From: Polynucleobacter sp. 86C-FISCH
GTDB taxonomy: Bacteria; Pseudomonadota; Gammaproteobacteria; Burkholderiales; Burkholderiaceae
Direction of reading: 5' to 3'
Length of the DNA stretch: 64,000 nucleotides
Assembly (NCBI RefSeq): GCF_018882415.1
Contig: NZ_JACVOL010000001.1
Coordinates: 458,253 to 522,252, forward strand
In this document: positions 1-8,828 of the stretch, one piece after another
Layout: every line of letters starts with the position of its first letter
Position numbering within the stretch: position 1 is the first letter of the stretch
Made by a program: the position numbers and the translations under genes
The notes under the pieces: generated by a model
Databases searched by the model: none
Told to the model about the DNA's origin: nothing
The model's input: the letters and a program-made list of their open reading frames with translations, nothing else

Positions 1-42
1 GAGCCTCCTCAGAAACCTCCGACAGGCAGTATGGGCAATTCA

Positions 43-480
43 TTATTTATTTACTACTAGATTCATTACAGAATTTGTTTCACGACCTTCGGAATCTTTT
101 ACAGTCACGCGGATGGTATGCGTTCCTGGAGGCACATCCGCTTTTGCAAAATCAATGCCATTAGCGGAGATCGCACTTTTAAGACGAGGGGTGAGATCAA
201 CAAAGGGTGACTTCATATATACGACTTTTACTGAACTGGGATCAATCTTTGCATCACCACGTGCCTCAAAATTCACTTTGAAATCAAATGGAGCAACTAC
301 TGGGGTGTCAGCTTCAGGAGACGCTAATTTAATTGCTGGGCCACGAGAAATTCCTCGAGTTGCCAAAGCTCCTGAGGCTGGAGGCAAAGCTGCCTCTTTT
401 GCGCTGATCAAAGGTGCAGAGATGGCTAATTGGGAAGCAGTTAATACGAGTGAGGCGAACAATACTTTAGTGAATTTCAT
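43..480 (-). CDS. Small exported protein, partner of the TPR-CHAT gene
   Basis: A 145-residue protein with a clear Sec signal peptide: basic N-terminus, hydrophobic core to about residue 20, and a likely cut after AISA. The mature part is about 120 residues. Its second half (about 60-143) alternates short hydrophobic strands and ends in a PPGTHTIRVTVKDSEG stretch, which resembles the last strands of an immunoglobulin-like or cadherin-like beta sandwich. It lies 44 bases downstream of the CHAT gene on the same strand, with AAAGG ahead of the ATG, so the two are probably cotranscribed. I do not recognise a named family. The Ig-like fold and the partnership are inference; export is well supported. 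Confidence 0.75.
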   Translation of the reverse strand: MKFTKVLFASLVLTASQLAISAPLISAKEAALPPASGALATRGISRGPAIKLASPEADTPVVAPFDFKVNFEARGDAKIDPSSVKVVYMKSPFVDLTPRLKSAISANGIDFAKADVPPGTHTIRVTVKDSEGRETNSVMNLVVNK

Positions 481-524
481 AAAAGCCTTTAATAATTAAA
501 GTTACTCAATGGGTAGATCTTAAA

Positions 525-3500
525 TCAATCTCCAACCACCACGAACGGAGCCCAGAACAAGGGGTGGGCATAGGCATACTTCATACTGCCACCCTCCTTC
601 ATACCGCCTTGATCAATTTGGTTCAACATAGCCTGTCTCAAAAGCTCAGCCTTGCTGGTGCCTTGAGCTTTTTGTTGATTTCTAAACAAGTCCGTCATCA
701 TCGTTCTCGAGGCTACTGAGTCTACTGGCCAGTTAGAAACCAAAAGCGCTTTGGCGCCCGCAAAGAAGAAGGCTCTACCCAAACCTGATACCGCCTCTGA
801 GCCAGCACCCTCACCAGCAGCGGTATTACATGCTGACAGCACTACCCAGTCTGCATCCAATTTCAAGGTAATAACTTTATCCATAGTGAGCAAGCCATCA
901 TCTTTATCGCCAGTGACATCAGGGGATGACAAAGCAAGCGCTGGCTGAGTGAGGCCATTCAGCTCTCCTGGGACTAGGCCATGAGTAGCAAACATCACCA
1001 CCTTACGATTCGATAAGTCGGTTGACATCACTTGCTTCACGGAAGCCTGTTGATGCAAGAAGATATCCCCGTCTCCTGCGCCGATCGCTTTACCAATCTC
1101 CTCTAACTCAAGACTGGTATCAGGCAAGCGGGGTAAGAGCGCCAACTCGGCAGAGCTCACACCCGAAGTCTTCGGCGCACTCCGTAAAGACAGCGGAATA
1201 CCACGTGTTGCCAATTGCGTCGCTTTTGCTTGCTTTTGCGCAGTCTTCTCTTGCTCGCTACTGAAGTAAGGATCACCAAAGCCAATAAAGTTCTTACGAT
1301 TAGGGTTACCAGCTGGTAAGGCACGCAAGGCAGTCAATGCTGTCACAGATGGAACCTGAGCAACCGCAATATCCCTTGTCAGCCATGGCACAGTCTTATA
1401 GCCGCTAAATGGTGTAGCACCACCTTTAGCAGGCTGCGCTGTTGGCTTAGTTACTAACAACGATAAAGGTAACTGCCCAAGCTCAGCATGCGGCACTGTA
1501 AGCATGACCTTTTTACCCATAAAGGAACTTTGCACCGGCGCTAATACTTGCTGGTAAAGCTGATTTGCTAAGGCAACATCAAATGGCGGAATCTCATCAA
1601 TCGTAGCCACGCCAGGATCTAGCGATTTACGAAGCTGAGTTACCTCTTTAGCAACTTGATTGCGACCGACTGATAGCTGAGCAAATTGCACTGGCTTATC
1701 TTTAGTGATCGCCCATACATACCCCACGTTATCGGCAAAATACCAAGAGATTAAAACCTCATCAGGCTTAAGCGCTTTTTGAGCCCGCTCTACTGAAGCA
1801 GGCTTAGGTTCAACCAACTCAGCATAATCCGGAAACTTACGCTCAATCTCTTTTTTAATATCTTCTCGTTGAGATTTAAAGCTGGCAATATCTGTACGAA
1901 TCTTTGCCTGAACGGCTGGAAGTTGTTGTTCTGAGGGTGCAGACAATAGTCCAGTTAAAAGCTCAGAGAGTGTATTAATGCGTTGCTGTAAATCCTGCTC
2001 GCGCCTCGCCAATGAGGCTAGCTGCGGATCAGAAATGTTTGCCCGTGCTGCGCTAGAAGTCAAAGCGCGCTGCACCCCACTGCCACGCGCAAGATCTGCA
2101 ATTTGAAAGGCTTCAGCAGCAGCAGCGCTGGAGGGGTCTGCCTTAGCTTGCTGAGCAAGTGAAGCTAAGTACTCCTCCAAAACAAAAGTCATTCTTTGGG
2201 TTTGACGTATTGTTGAGGTTGCATTCTCTGAATCATTGCGCGCCTGATCAATCAAAATTGGAATCGACTGCTTAAATTCAGTCAGCGCACTAGAGCCCTG
2301 CCCAGACACTTGGAGAGCTGATGCATTAAATGCCCTGATCATTGCAAGACGCGGAGAGCTCTTTTCCATTCGTGCGCCCGCCTTAGAAAGCATGTCCGCA
2401 GTCATTTTTTCAGCTTGAGATGCTTTACCCGTTTTAATCAAAGCGATGGCCCAGTCTAGGTCACCAGATTGATAACGAGAGGCAATTTCTGGATCGCCCT
2501 TAAGACCTTCTACCATTTCAGTAAAGACCTTATCAGCCGGCAAATACTTACCATCTGCAGCCAGTGCAGTGGCTAATGCCTTTCTGGTAGCAGCTATTAA
2601 GGGTGATGCGGAATAATTTGTAGATTGCTGCGCCACCTTAAGAGCTGCTTGAGACAATAAAACCGCCTCGGCTTGGCGACCTTGTTCGCTAATAATTTTT
2701 GAGAGGGTTAGCAAAGCAAAGCAGGTGCTTGCAGAATTTACCCCCTCACGATTAATGGCCAATACAACAGACTCCCTGGCCCAATATTCAGCATCCATTA
2801 AGCGTCGCTGTCCCAGAAATGCATTTGCCATTTCGTTATACAAATGAATTCTTTGTGCGTAAGCGTATCTTGGCGTACTTGAAATATCCTGCAACACCCT
2901 AACTTCATTATCTAACGCGTCTTTATTACTATCTTTAACGTTATCAAGGATCGTTTTATTTAAGCCAAGAGCGGTTTTGAAACTTCTTTCCGCTTCAATA
3001 AACTTGCCTTCCGACATAAATACTCGGCCACGAGCACGTTCATAACCCAACTGCCAGTTAGTTTTATATATAAAATTCGGATTTCTAGCCACGCTTATTA
3101 AGTTTGAGTAATCATTTTCAAGGGTGGCCAATGCTTTATTAGCGCACTCAAAGTCACCCATCCGCAAACAGATGTTTACGATTGTTTGCCCAATACTTAT
3201 TCTCCAGCCAGCAAGGTTATTGGGAACCATTGCTCTTGTATCTTCCAGAGTTTTCTTGGCAAGAACAAGGTTGCCCCTTAATGCCTCCTGCTGGGCATAA
3301 TTCGCTCTTTCATCAAGCTGCATGGCCATATCACTACTGGGATAATCGAGTGCAGCTTTTCTATAATTCTCTAAAGCTTCTTTGCTGTTTTCCAGAGCGG
3401 TTTCGGCAACGGCTCGCTGATAGTAGTAGTGATTCAGAGCATTTGAGTCATTTGTCGATGGCGGAGATTTGGCAAGAACTTTTTTGGCCTTATCTATAAG

Positions 3501-3677
3501 GCTTTGATCTTGCCGAGTATGGCTCAATATCTGCAATATATCTTTTACATCTCTGGGAGGAGCCTTTACATTCTCGACATCCACTTCATCTTTAGTAGGC
3601 GCTGCAATTAAAGGATTCGACACCACCGCTATGGTGCAGCACAATAATAATGATTGAATTAGTGAGAGCTTACGCAC
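525..3677 (-). CDS. Exported TPR-CHAT domain protein (caspase-like peptidase fold)
   Basis: A 1050-residue protein. It starts at GTG with TAGGAG six bases upstream and has a signal peptide ending near PLIAA, so it is probably periplasmic or surface-exposed. Residues about 60-480 are helical, TPR-like repeats. A charged, coiled-coil-like stretch follows at about 545-620. The C-terminal part, about 680-1050, is a CHAT domain with both residues of the caspase-type dyad: His899 in FATHG and Cys950 in LSACNTAAGEG. CHAT domains are known as peptidases (separase/caspase relatives), often joined to TPRs. The substrate is unknown. An inverted-repeat region lies just upstream and a small exported protein downstream. 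The family call is firm; peptidase activity is inferred from the intact dyad. Confidence 0.9.
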   Translation of the reverse strand: MRKLSLIQSLLLCCTIAVVSNPLIAAPTKDEVDVENVKAPPRDVKDILQILSHTRQDQSLIDKAKKVLAKSPPSTNDSNALNHYYYQRAVAETALENSKEALENYRKAALDYPSSDMAMQLDERANYAQQEALRGNLVLAKKTLEDTRAMVPNNLAGWRISIGQTIVNICLRMGDFECANKALATLENDYSNLISVARNPNFIYKTNWQLGYERARGRVFMSEGKFIEAERSFKTALGLNKTILDNVKDSNKDALDNEVRVLQDISSTPRYAYAQRIHLYNEMANAFLGQRRLMDAEYWARESVVLAINREGVNSASTCFALLTLSKIISEQGRQAEAVLLSQAALKVAQQSTNYSASPLIAATRKALATALAADGKYLPADKVFTEMVEGLKGDPEIASRYQSGDLDWAIALIKTGKASQAEKMTADMLSKAGARMEKSSPRLAMIRAFNASALQVSGQGSSALTEFKQSIPILIDQARNDSENATSTIRQTQRMTFVLEEYLASLAQQAKADPSSAAAAEAFQIADLARGSGVQRALTSSAARANISDPQLASLARREQDLQQRINTLSELLTGLLSAPSEQQLPAVQAKIRTDIASFKSQREDIKKEIERKFPDYAELVEPKPASVERAQKALKPDEVLISWYFADNVGYVWAITKDKPVQFAQLSVGRNQVAKEVTQLRKSLDPGVATIDEIPPFDVALANQLYQQVLAPVQSSFMGKKVMLTVPHAELGQLPLSLLVTKPTAQPAKGGATPFSGYKTVPWLTRDIAVAQVPSVTALTALRALPAGNPNRKNFIGFGDPYFSSEQEKTAQKQAKATQLATRGIPLSLRSAPKTSGVSSAELALLPRLPDTSLELEEIGKAIGAGDGDIFLHQQASVKQVMSTDLSNRKVVMFATHGLVPGELNGLTQPALALSSPDVTGDKDDGLLTMDKVITLKLDADWVVLSACNTAAGEGAGSEAVSGLGRAFFFAGAKALLVSNWPVDSVASRTMMTDLFRNQQKAQGTSKAELLRQAMLNQIDQGGMKEGGSMKYAYAHPLFWAPFVVVGD

Positions 3678-3706
3678 AGGAATCTCCTAGTTTTTATAAG
3701 CAATAT

Positions 3707-3747
3707 GGTAGTCCATTAATGCAATGGATGTAGTAGGTGGGACTACC
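3707..3747. promoter_or_regulatory. Nested inverted repeats upstream of the CHAT gene
   Basis: GGTAGTCC at 3707-3714 is matched by GGACTACC at 3740-3747, a perfect 8-base inverted repeat with 25 bases between. Inside lies CCATT-N5-AATGG (3713-3727), and overlapping the right arm is GTAGT-N7-ACTAC (3730-3746). All of it sits 30-70 bases upstream of the CHAT GTG codon, where a promoter is expected. It could be an operator for a dimeric regulator or a leader-RNA hairpin. It is too short and isolated to name. Confidence 0.5.
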
Positions 3748-3790
3748 TAGTTATAAGGATGTAGCGGCTAAAAGAATGCTGGAACTTAGC

Positions 3791-4810
3791 TTATAAGGGA
3801 TTAGCCAAGAAACCAGAATTGGCTTCTAGCCACTCAATATATCTGCCTACGCCCTGCTCGACATTGAGGAAGGGCTCGGAGTAGCCGGCAGCCCTGAGTT
3901 TGGTGAGATCAGCCTGAGTGAAGCACTGATATTTTCCTTTGAGCGCATCCGGAAATGGGATGTATTCAATCGCTTTTTCTTTTACTAGCTCTTGCAGTGA
4001 TGCTGGAGCTGCTTTATCAAGCTTACGCATCGCATTTGCAACTGCATGAGCAACATCATTAAAGGGTTGAGCGCGACCGCTACCCAAATTAAAGATGCCG
4101 CTGATTTCTGGATGATCTAGGAAGAAGAGGTTTACCTTCACTACATCTTCAACTGATACAAAGTCACGACTTTGTTCACCAGCACCATAACCACCATATT
4201 CACCAAAGAGTTTTACATGGCCATTTGCTTTGTACTGGTGGTATTGGTGAAACGCAACAGATGCCATGCGACCTTTGTGTGACTCGCGGGGACCATATAC
4301 GTTGAAGTAGCGAAAACCCACCACTTGGGCTGTATTAGCTTTCTCAGCAAAGCGCTTACGCATCACTTGATCAAACAAGAACTTGGAGTAGCCGTAAATA
4401 TTGAGAGGCTTCTCATGCTCGCGGCTTTCTACAAAAACGTCTGAGCCGCCGTAAGTTGCAGCTGAAGAGGCGTAAAGCAACTGTACCTTTTGCTCAGTAC
4501 AGATGTCTAGCAAATCCATGGTGTAGCGGTAGTTATTCGCCATCATGAAAATACCATCGGTCTCCATGGTGTCTGAACAAGCACCCTCATGAAAGACTGC
4601 TTTTACCTTGCCAAAGCGACCACTTCTAAATGCCTCCAGAAATTCATCTTTATCGAGGTAATCAATGATGTCCAAATCCGCAAGGTTGCGGTATTTATCT
4701 GCAGGACGAAGGTCATCAACTGCAATGATGTTTTTCTCGCCACGCGCATTAAGCGCCTGGACAATGTTTGCGCCAATAAACCCAGCCGCGCCGGTTACGA
4801 TAATAGTCAC
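3791..4810 (-). CDS. hldD: ADP-L-glycero-D-manno-heptose 6-epimerase
   Basis: Interconverts the two C6 epimers of ADP-heptose, the last step in making the lipopolysaccharide inner-core heptose donor; cytoplasmic, NADP-dependent. The 339-residue protein opens with the Rossmann motif TGAAGFIG and carries the short-chain dehydrogenase pair Tyr139-xxx-Lys143 (IYGYSKF), as in E. coli HldD. I chose the GTG at 4810: it overlaps the hldA stop in a GTGA arrangement and has GAGGA about seven bases upstream. A longer in-frame reading from 4906 adds 32 unrelated residues inside hldA. It is coupled to hldA and is the last gene of the lapB-ugd-hldA-hldD run. Confidence 0.95.
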   Translation of the reverse strand: MTIIVTGAAGFIGANIVQALNARGEKNIIAVDDLRPADKYRNLADLDIIDYLDKDEFLEAFRSGRFGKVKAVFHEGACSDTMETDGIFMMANNYRYTMDLLDICTEQKVQLLYASSAATYGGSDVFVESREHEKPLNIYGYSKFLFDQVMRKRFAEKANTAQVVGFRYFNVYGPRESHKGRMASVAFHQYHQYKANGHVKLFGEYGGYGAGEQSRDFVSVEDVVKVNLFFLDHPEISGIFNLGSGRAQPFNDVAHAVANAMRKLDKAAPASLQELVKEKAIEYIPFPDALKGKYQCFTQADLTKLRAAGYSEPFLNVEQGVGRYIEWLEANSGFLANPL

Positions 4811-5736
4811 TGTAATTCCTCTGAAGTAACGGTTGCAGTACCTAGCTTGCCAACTACGATGCTGCCCGCACGGTTTGCAAGAGCCATGGCTTTTTCCAAA
4901 GGCCATTTAGCAGCCAAGGCCACGGCCAATGTTGCAATCACGGTATCGCCAGCACCAGATACGTCAAATACCTCACGCGCCTGAGCTTTTACATGACTTA
5001 CGCCTGCATCTGTATACAAACTCATTCCCTCTTCAGAACGAGTCAAAAGCAATGCTTGCAAGTCGAGAGACTTTCTCAGTTCCTGGGCTTTCTTAGTTAA
5101 CTCTTCTTCACTACTCCACTTGCCAACTACTTGGCGTAACTCACTACGATTGGGCGTTAAAACAGTAGCGCCACGATACTTTTCGTAGTCTTCGCCCTTG
5201 GGATCAACCAAAATCACTTTGTTTTGCGCTCTAGCTTGCTCAATCATATGAGCCACTTGACCTAATGCCCCTTTACCGTAATCCGACAGAATCACAACAT
5301 CAGCATCGCCAACCAATTTTTCAAAACGCTCTAACTTGTGAGCCAACGCTTTTGCACTGGGGGTTTCTTCAAAATCCAAACGGATCAATTGTTGTTGGCG
5401 AGCAATCACGCGCAACTTCACAATCGTTGGGACTTCAGCATCAATCTCTAATTGACTATCAACACCGCCTGCTTTTAATAATTCCACTACACGCTTGCCA
5501 GGCTCATCATTGCCGACGATTCCAAGAATCGTTGCATTCGCATCAAGCGCAGCCACGTTACGAGCTACGTTAGCAGCGCCACCCAAGCGCTCATCAATCT
5601 TGCCTACCTGGACCACCGGTACAGGAGCTTCTGGAGAGATGCGATTGGTGTCACCAAACCAATAACGATCGAGCATCACATCACCTACAACCAGTAGGCG
5701 GGCTTTAGAAAACTGTTCTCGATTAGCTTTTTCCAT
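4807..5736 (-). CDS. hldA: D-glycero-beta-D-manno-heptose-7-phosphate kinase
   Basis: Phosphorylates heptose 7-phosphate at C1 in the ADP-heptose pathway. The 309 residues match only the kinase half of the bifunctional E. coli HldE; the nucleotidyltransferase half (hldC) is absent here and must lie elsewhere, as is usual in betaproteobacteria. It is a PfkB/ribokinase-family protein: the sugar-binding N-terminus has [11 protein letters not shown] and [17 protein letters not shown] lies near residue 52, and the anion-hole and catalytic-base motif GAGD ends at Asp264. Its stop overlaps the hldD start (GTGA) and it follows ugd by 41 bases. Confidence 0.93.
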   Translation of the reverse strand: MEKANREQFSKARLLVVGDVMLDRYWFGDTNRISPEAPVPVVQVGKIDERLGGAANVARNVAALDANATILGIVGNDEPGKRVVELLKAGGVDSQLEIDAEVPTIVKLRVIARQQQLIRLDFEETPSAKALAHKLERFEKLVGDADVVILSDYGKGALGQVAHMIEQARAQNKVILVDPKGEDYEKYRGATVLTPNRSELRQVVGKWSSEEELTKKAQELRKSLDLQALLLTRSEEGMSLYTDAGVSHVKAQAREVFDVSGAGDTVIATLAVALAAKWPLEKAMALANRAGSIVVGKLGTATVTSEELQ

Positions 5737-5777
5737 TTAGATACTTTATATGCTTTTATCTTTATTTTTAAATCTAC

Positions 5778-7142
5778 TTAATTATGTCGCCCGATACCAT
5801 AGTACTCAATACCTAATTCTTGCATAGATGCTGGCTCATATAAATTACGGCCATCAAAAATGACCGGACGCTTAAGCTTTTGCATCACTTGCTCAAAGTC
5901 TGGGCTTCTAAAGGCTTTCCACTCAGTGACAATAATCAAGGCATCAGCACCATCCAGGGCTGCCATAGGATTCTCAGTCATCGATACCTGCTTGCAACCC
6001 TCTGGGTTGTTAATAAAGTCAACCTCCAGGGCATGCTTAGCTTCAGGCATTGCAACAGGATCGTGCGCCACTACTTGGGCGCCACGCTTTACTAGTTCTT
6101 GAATAATTACACGACTAGGTGCTTCGCGCATATCGTCGGTATTGGGTTTAAAAGCTAAGCCCCAGAGTGCAAATTTCATACCCTTAAGGTCTTTGCCAAA
6201 GCGCTTTTCAATCTTCTCAACCAAGATGTATTTTTGCAATTCATTAACCGCTTCTACGGCATCCAAGATCTTGAGATCGCGGCCATGCTCTTTAGCAGTT
6301 TTCGATAAGGCAGATACGTCTTTAGGGAAACAGGATCCACCATAGCCGGTACCTGAATATAGGAAGCCATAACCAATGCGCGAGTCTGAACCAATACCTT
6401 GACGCACTGCTTCGATATCGGCGCCCACTAAGTCTGCTAAGTTAGCCAACTCATTCATAAAGGAGATACGGGTTGCTAACATTGCATTAGCGGCGTATTT
6501 GGTGAGCTCAGCACTTTTGACATCCATGTAGTAGGTGCGCTCATGGTGGCGATTAAAGGGGGCATAGAGCTTGCGCATCTGCTCTTTAGCGCGCATCCCA
6601 GCTGGAGTCGATTCAGTGCCGATCACAATACGGTCTGGGCGCATGAAGTCTTCTACGGCAGCGCCTTCTTTGAGAAACTCTGGATTAGAAACTACAGAAC
6701 AAAGCTCTGGAGATAAACCTCTTTTTTCTAATTCTTCAGTAATGGCGGTTTGCACCTTATCAGCCGTACCCACTGGCACAGTCGATTTATCAACAATGAC
6801 TTTAGGGGTGGTCATATGACGACCAATATTGCGCGCGGCTGCTACAACGTATTGCAAATCAGCTGATCCATCTTCATCCGGAGGCGTGCCTACCGCGATG
6901 AACTGAATATCACCATGTGCTACTGAAGCAGCAATATCAGTAGAGAACTGCAAACGACCTGCAGCGCGATTGCGCTCAATCATTTCTTTAAGGCCTGGCT
7001 CATAAATCGGCACGCCACCAGAATTGAGGATCTCAATCTTCTTAGGATCGACGTCTACGCAAAATACGTTATTGCCTTGCTCGGCTAAACAGGCGCCAGT
7101 GACAAGACCTACGTAACCGCTACCGATGATGGTGACTTTCAA
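5778..7142 (-). CDS. ugd: UDP-glucose 6-dehydrogenase
   Basis: Oxidises UDP-glucose to UDP-glucuronate in two NAD-dependent steps, supplying sugars for surface polysaccharide or lipid A decoration. The 454 residues are full length. The N-terminal Rossmann motif is GSGYVG (7-12), the conserved helix contains Lys215 ([12 protein letters not shown]), and the catalytic Cys271 lies in GGSCFPKD. The UDP-binding C-terminal domain is complete. It starts 17 bases after lapB and precedes hldA, so it belongs to an envelope-sugar operon. Confidence 0.96.
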   Translation of the reverse strand: MKVTIIGSGYVGLVTGACLAEQGNNVFCVDVDPKKIEILNSGGVPIYEPGLKEMIERNRAAGRLQFSTDIAASVAHGDIQFIAVGTPPDEDGSADLQYVVAAARNIGRHMTTPKVIVDKSTVPVGTADKVQTAITEELEKRGLSPELCSVVSNPEFLKEGAAVEDFMRPDRIVIGTESTPAGMRAKEQMRKLYAPFNRHHERTYYMDVKSAELTKYAANAMLATRISFMNELANLADLVGADIEAVRQGIGSDSRIGYGFLYSGTGYGGSCFPKDVSALSKTAKEHGRDLKILDAVEAVNELQKYILVEKIEKRFGKDLKGMKFALWGLAFKPNTDDMREAPSRVIIQELVKRGAQVVAHDPVAMPEAKHALEVDFINNPEGCKQVSMTENPMAALDGADALIIVTEWKAFRSPDFEQVMQKLKRPVIFDGRNLYEPASMQELGIEYYGIGRHN

Positions 7143-7159
7143 TTGCTCTCCAAAGTTCT

Positions 7160-8371
7160 TTACATCGAGGGACCGCTTGGCGCAGCACCTTCACTACGTC
7201 TTGGGGAATAGGCTTCCCAATGATTGCATCCAGGACACTGCCAATAAAATCTTCTTGCTCTAAAGCCACAGTTACCGCATGTATAACGAGCCAAACTGGT
7301 CGTACGCTGACGCAATAGATTCAGAATTGACTGAAGCTCTAACAATCTCTCGGGATTAGCGCTGCCCTCTTCTAATGCAAGACGGGTTTCAGCTAACTTT
7401 GACAAAGCAATTAAAGTTGGGGAATGCTGCATCACTTCTGACAACATGGCATTTGCAGCTTGAGGACCACGAATTTTCATCAGGTGCTTATGCACAATGT
7501 CGAGCAACTCACCAGTTGCCTGAGTTTTAAGTAACTCGCAAAGACGATCTAAACCTTCACCCTCTTTATTAATGGCTGCATGCGCCAACATCCAGCGGTC
7601 CGCCAATAAATGCATGTACGCAGGGTGAGAATTGGCGACTATGCTCCAGGCCTCAATAGCTTGAGTGGGTCGATCCATGGCCATTAAATAATCGCCTTGC
7701 AAAATTAAAGCGCGAGCATGATTAGGTACAGCCTGTAATGCACGCTGTATTGATTGCTCAGCCTCAACCAAATCTTTACGACGCAATGCTTCTTGACCTA
7801 GCTCGCAATGGAATTGCGCAATCTCAGTATGGTGTGATTTACCCTGCAGACCTTCAAGCTCACTTGCAGCGATGATGGCTTTTTTCCAATCATGCTCAAT
7901 TTGATACATCTCGAGCAAGCTCTCTTTTGCTGGCTCGGCATATTTACCTGCACCCACACGATTGAGCGATGCCTCGGCACGATCAAGCAAGCCAGCGCGC
8001 AAAAAGTCACGGCCCAATTCATAGGCAGCATGATCACGATCACGCGGCTTTAGATCGTCGCGATTGGCTAAATGTTGGTGGACCTTGATCGCACGCTCAG
8101 TTTCACCGCGGCGGCGGAATAAATTACCTAAGGAAAAATGGAGTTCAATTGTTTCCGGATCTAATTGTGCAATTTTGACCAGCGTTTCAATTGCTTGATC
8201 AGGCTGCTCATTGAGCAAAAGACTTAAGCCTTTAAATGTAGAGCGCTGCTGACGCATACGCTCACGCTCGTCCATACGGTTCTCAAGGCGCAAGTCCCAG
8301 CGTGCAGCCAACCAACCGATACCAAACATGACCGGCAGAAGCAATAACCAAGCGGTAGCTATCTGAATCAT
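7160..8371 (-). CDS. lapB: LPS assembly protein LapB (TPR protein with rubredoxin-like end)
   Basis: LapB is an inner-membrane TPR protein that in E. coli controls LpxC turnover and lipopolysaccharide synthesis. The 403-residue protein has one N-terminal membrane helix (about residues 3-24), then tandem TPR-like helices (about 45-340), and a rubredoxin-like metal knuckle at the end with CGNCGF and CPGC. The usual neighbour lapA is missing: only 60 bases lie between lapB and ihfB, and they contain a terminator-like hairpin. No clear ribosome binding site precedes the ATG. Being followed by ugd, hldA and hldD fits a lipopolysaccharide role. Confidence 0.92.
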   Translation of the reverse strand: MIQIATAWLLLLPVMFGIGWLAARWDLRLENRMDERERMRQQRSTFKGLSLLLNEQPDQAIETLVKIAQLDPETIELHFSLGNLFRRRGETERAIKVHQHLANRDDLKPRDRDHAAYELGRDFLRAGLLDRAEASLNRVGAGKYAEPAKESLLEMYQIEHDWKKAIIAASELEGLQGKSHHTEIAQFHCELGQEALRRKDLVEAEQSIQRALQAVPNHARALILQGDYLMAMDRPTQAIEAWSIVANSHPAYMHLLADRWMLAHAAINKEGEGLDRLCELLKTQATGELLDIVHKHLMKIRGPQAANAMLSEVMQHSPTLIALSKLAETRLALEEGSANPERLLELQSILNLLRQRTTSLARYTCGNCGFRARRFYWQCPGCNHWEAYSPRRSEGAAPSGPSM

Positions 8372-8384
8372 GATGTACAGAATT

Positions 8385-8412
8385 TAAATAAAAAAATGGC
8401 CCGAATGGACCA
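8385..8412 (-). terminator. Intrinsic terminator after ihfB
   Basis: Read on the minus strand, TGGTCC-ATTC-GGGCCA forms a 6-bp stem with one G-U pair and a 4-base loop (arms 8407-8412 and 8397-8402). A run of seven T and then ATTT follows. It lies between the ihfB stop and the lapB start. Confidence 0.7.
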
Positions 8413-8431
8413 CTGAGGTTTAGCCTGAATC

Positions 8432-8776
8432 TTAGGCACCAGAACCCTCTTTGGGGCCCGCCTGCTTCAAAGGCTTGTAATCTACTCGTTCACGCAACTC
8501 TTTGCCAGGCTTAAAGTGTGGAACGCGTTTTTCTGGAATCAATACTTTCTCACCAGACTTAGGATTGCGACCAGTGCGCGCGGGACGATGATGAAGCACA
8601 AAACTCCCAACGCCACGCAGCTCGATACGCTTGCCCTCAGCCAAAGCATGAGTCATTGTGTCCAGCAAAGTTTTTACCGCCAACTCCACGTCCCTAGGCA
8701 GAAGCTGCGGAAACTGTTCCGCAAGGCTCTCCACTAGTTCGGAGCGGGTAATTGCTTGTTGCTCTTGATCCGTCAT
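8432..8776 (-). CDS. ihfB: Integration host factor subunit beta
   Basis: One subunit of the IHF heterodimer that bends DNA in recombination, replication and transcription. The 114 residues include a typical HU/IHF core with the minor-groove arm signature GRNPKSGE and a C-terminal extension of about 15 residues beyond E. coli IhfB ([13 protein letters not shown]). It follows rpsA, as in most proteobacteria. A hairpin with a T tract lies between rpsA and ihfB and another after ihfB, so its level is probably set apart from its neighbours. The only strong Shine-Dalgarno-like sequence, AGGAGG, lies in the loop of the upstream hairpin, 24 bases from the ATG, too far for normal use. Confidence 0.95.
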   Translation of the reverse strand: MTDQEQQAITRSELVESLAEQFPQLLPRDVELAVKTLLDTMTHALAEGKRIELRGVGSFVLHHRPARTGRNPKSGEKVLIPEKRVPHFKPGKELRERVDYKPLKQAGPKEGSGA

Positions 8777-8782
8777 GATCTA

Positions 8783-8822
8783 TCAATAAAAAATCGCCGC
8801 CCTCCTAGTGGAAAGCGGCGAT
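8783..8822 (-). terminator. Terminator or attenuator between rpsA and ihfB
   Basis: Minus-strand ATCGCCGC (8815-8822) pairs with GCGGCGAT (8793-8800) in a perfect 8-bp GC-rich stem with a 14-base loop, followed by TTTTTTATTG. This is a classic intrinsic terminator shape. Because ihfB starts only 16 bases after it, it may act as a partial attenuator. Confidence 0.8.
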
Positions 8823-8828
8823 ATTGAT

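Noticed and set aside
1-42. A possible feature at the window's left edge
   Set aside because: Only 42 bases downstream of the first gene; no stem with T tract, no coding frame that can be supported.
4811-4906. N-terminal extension of hldD inside hldA
   Set aside because: It adds 32 residues unlike any epimerase N-terminus; GTG at 4810 has a good ribosome site and a GTGA overlap.
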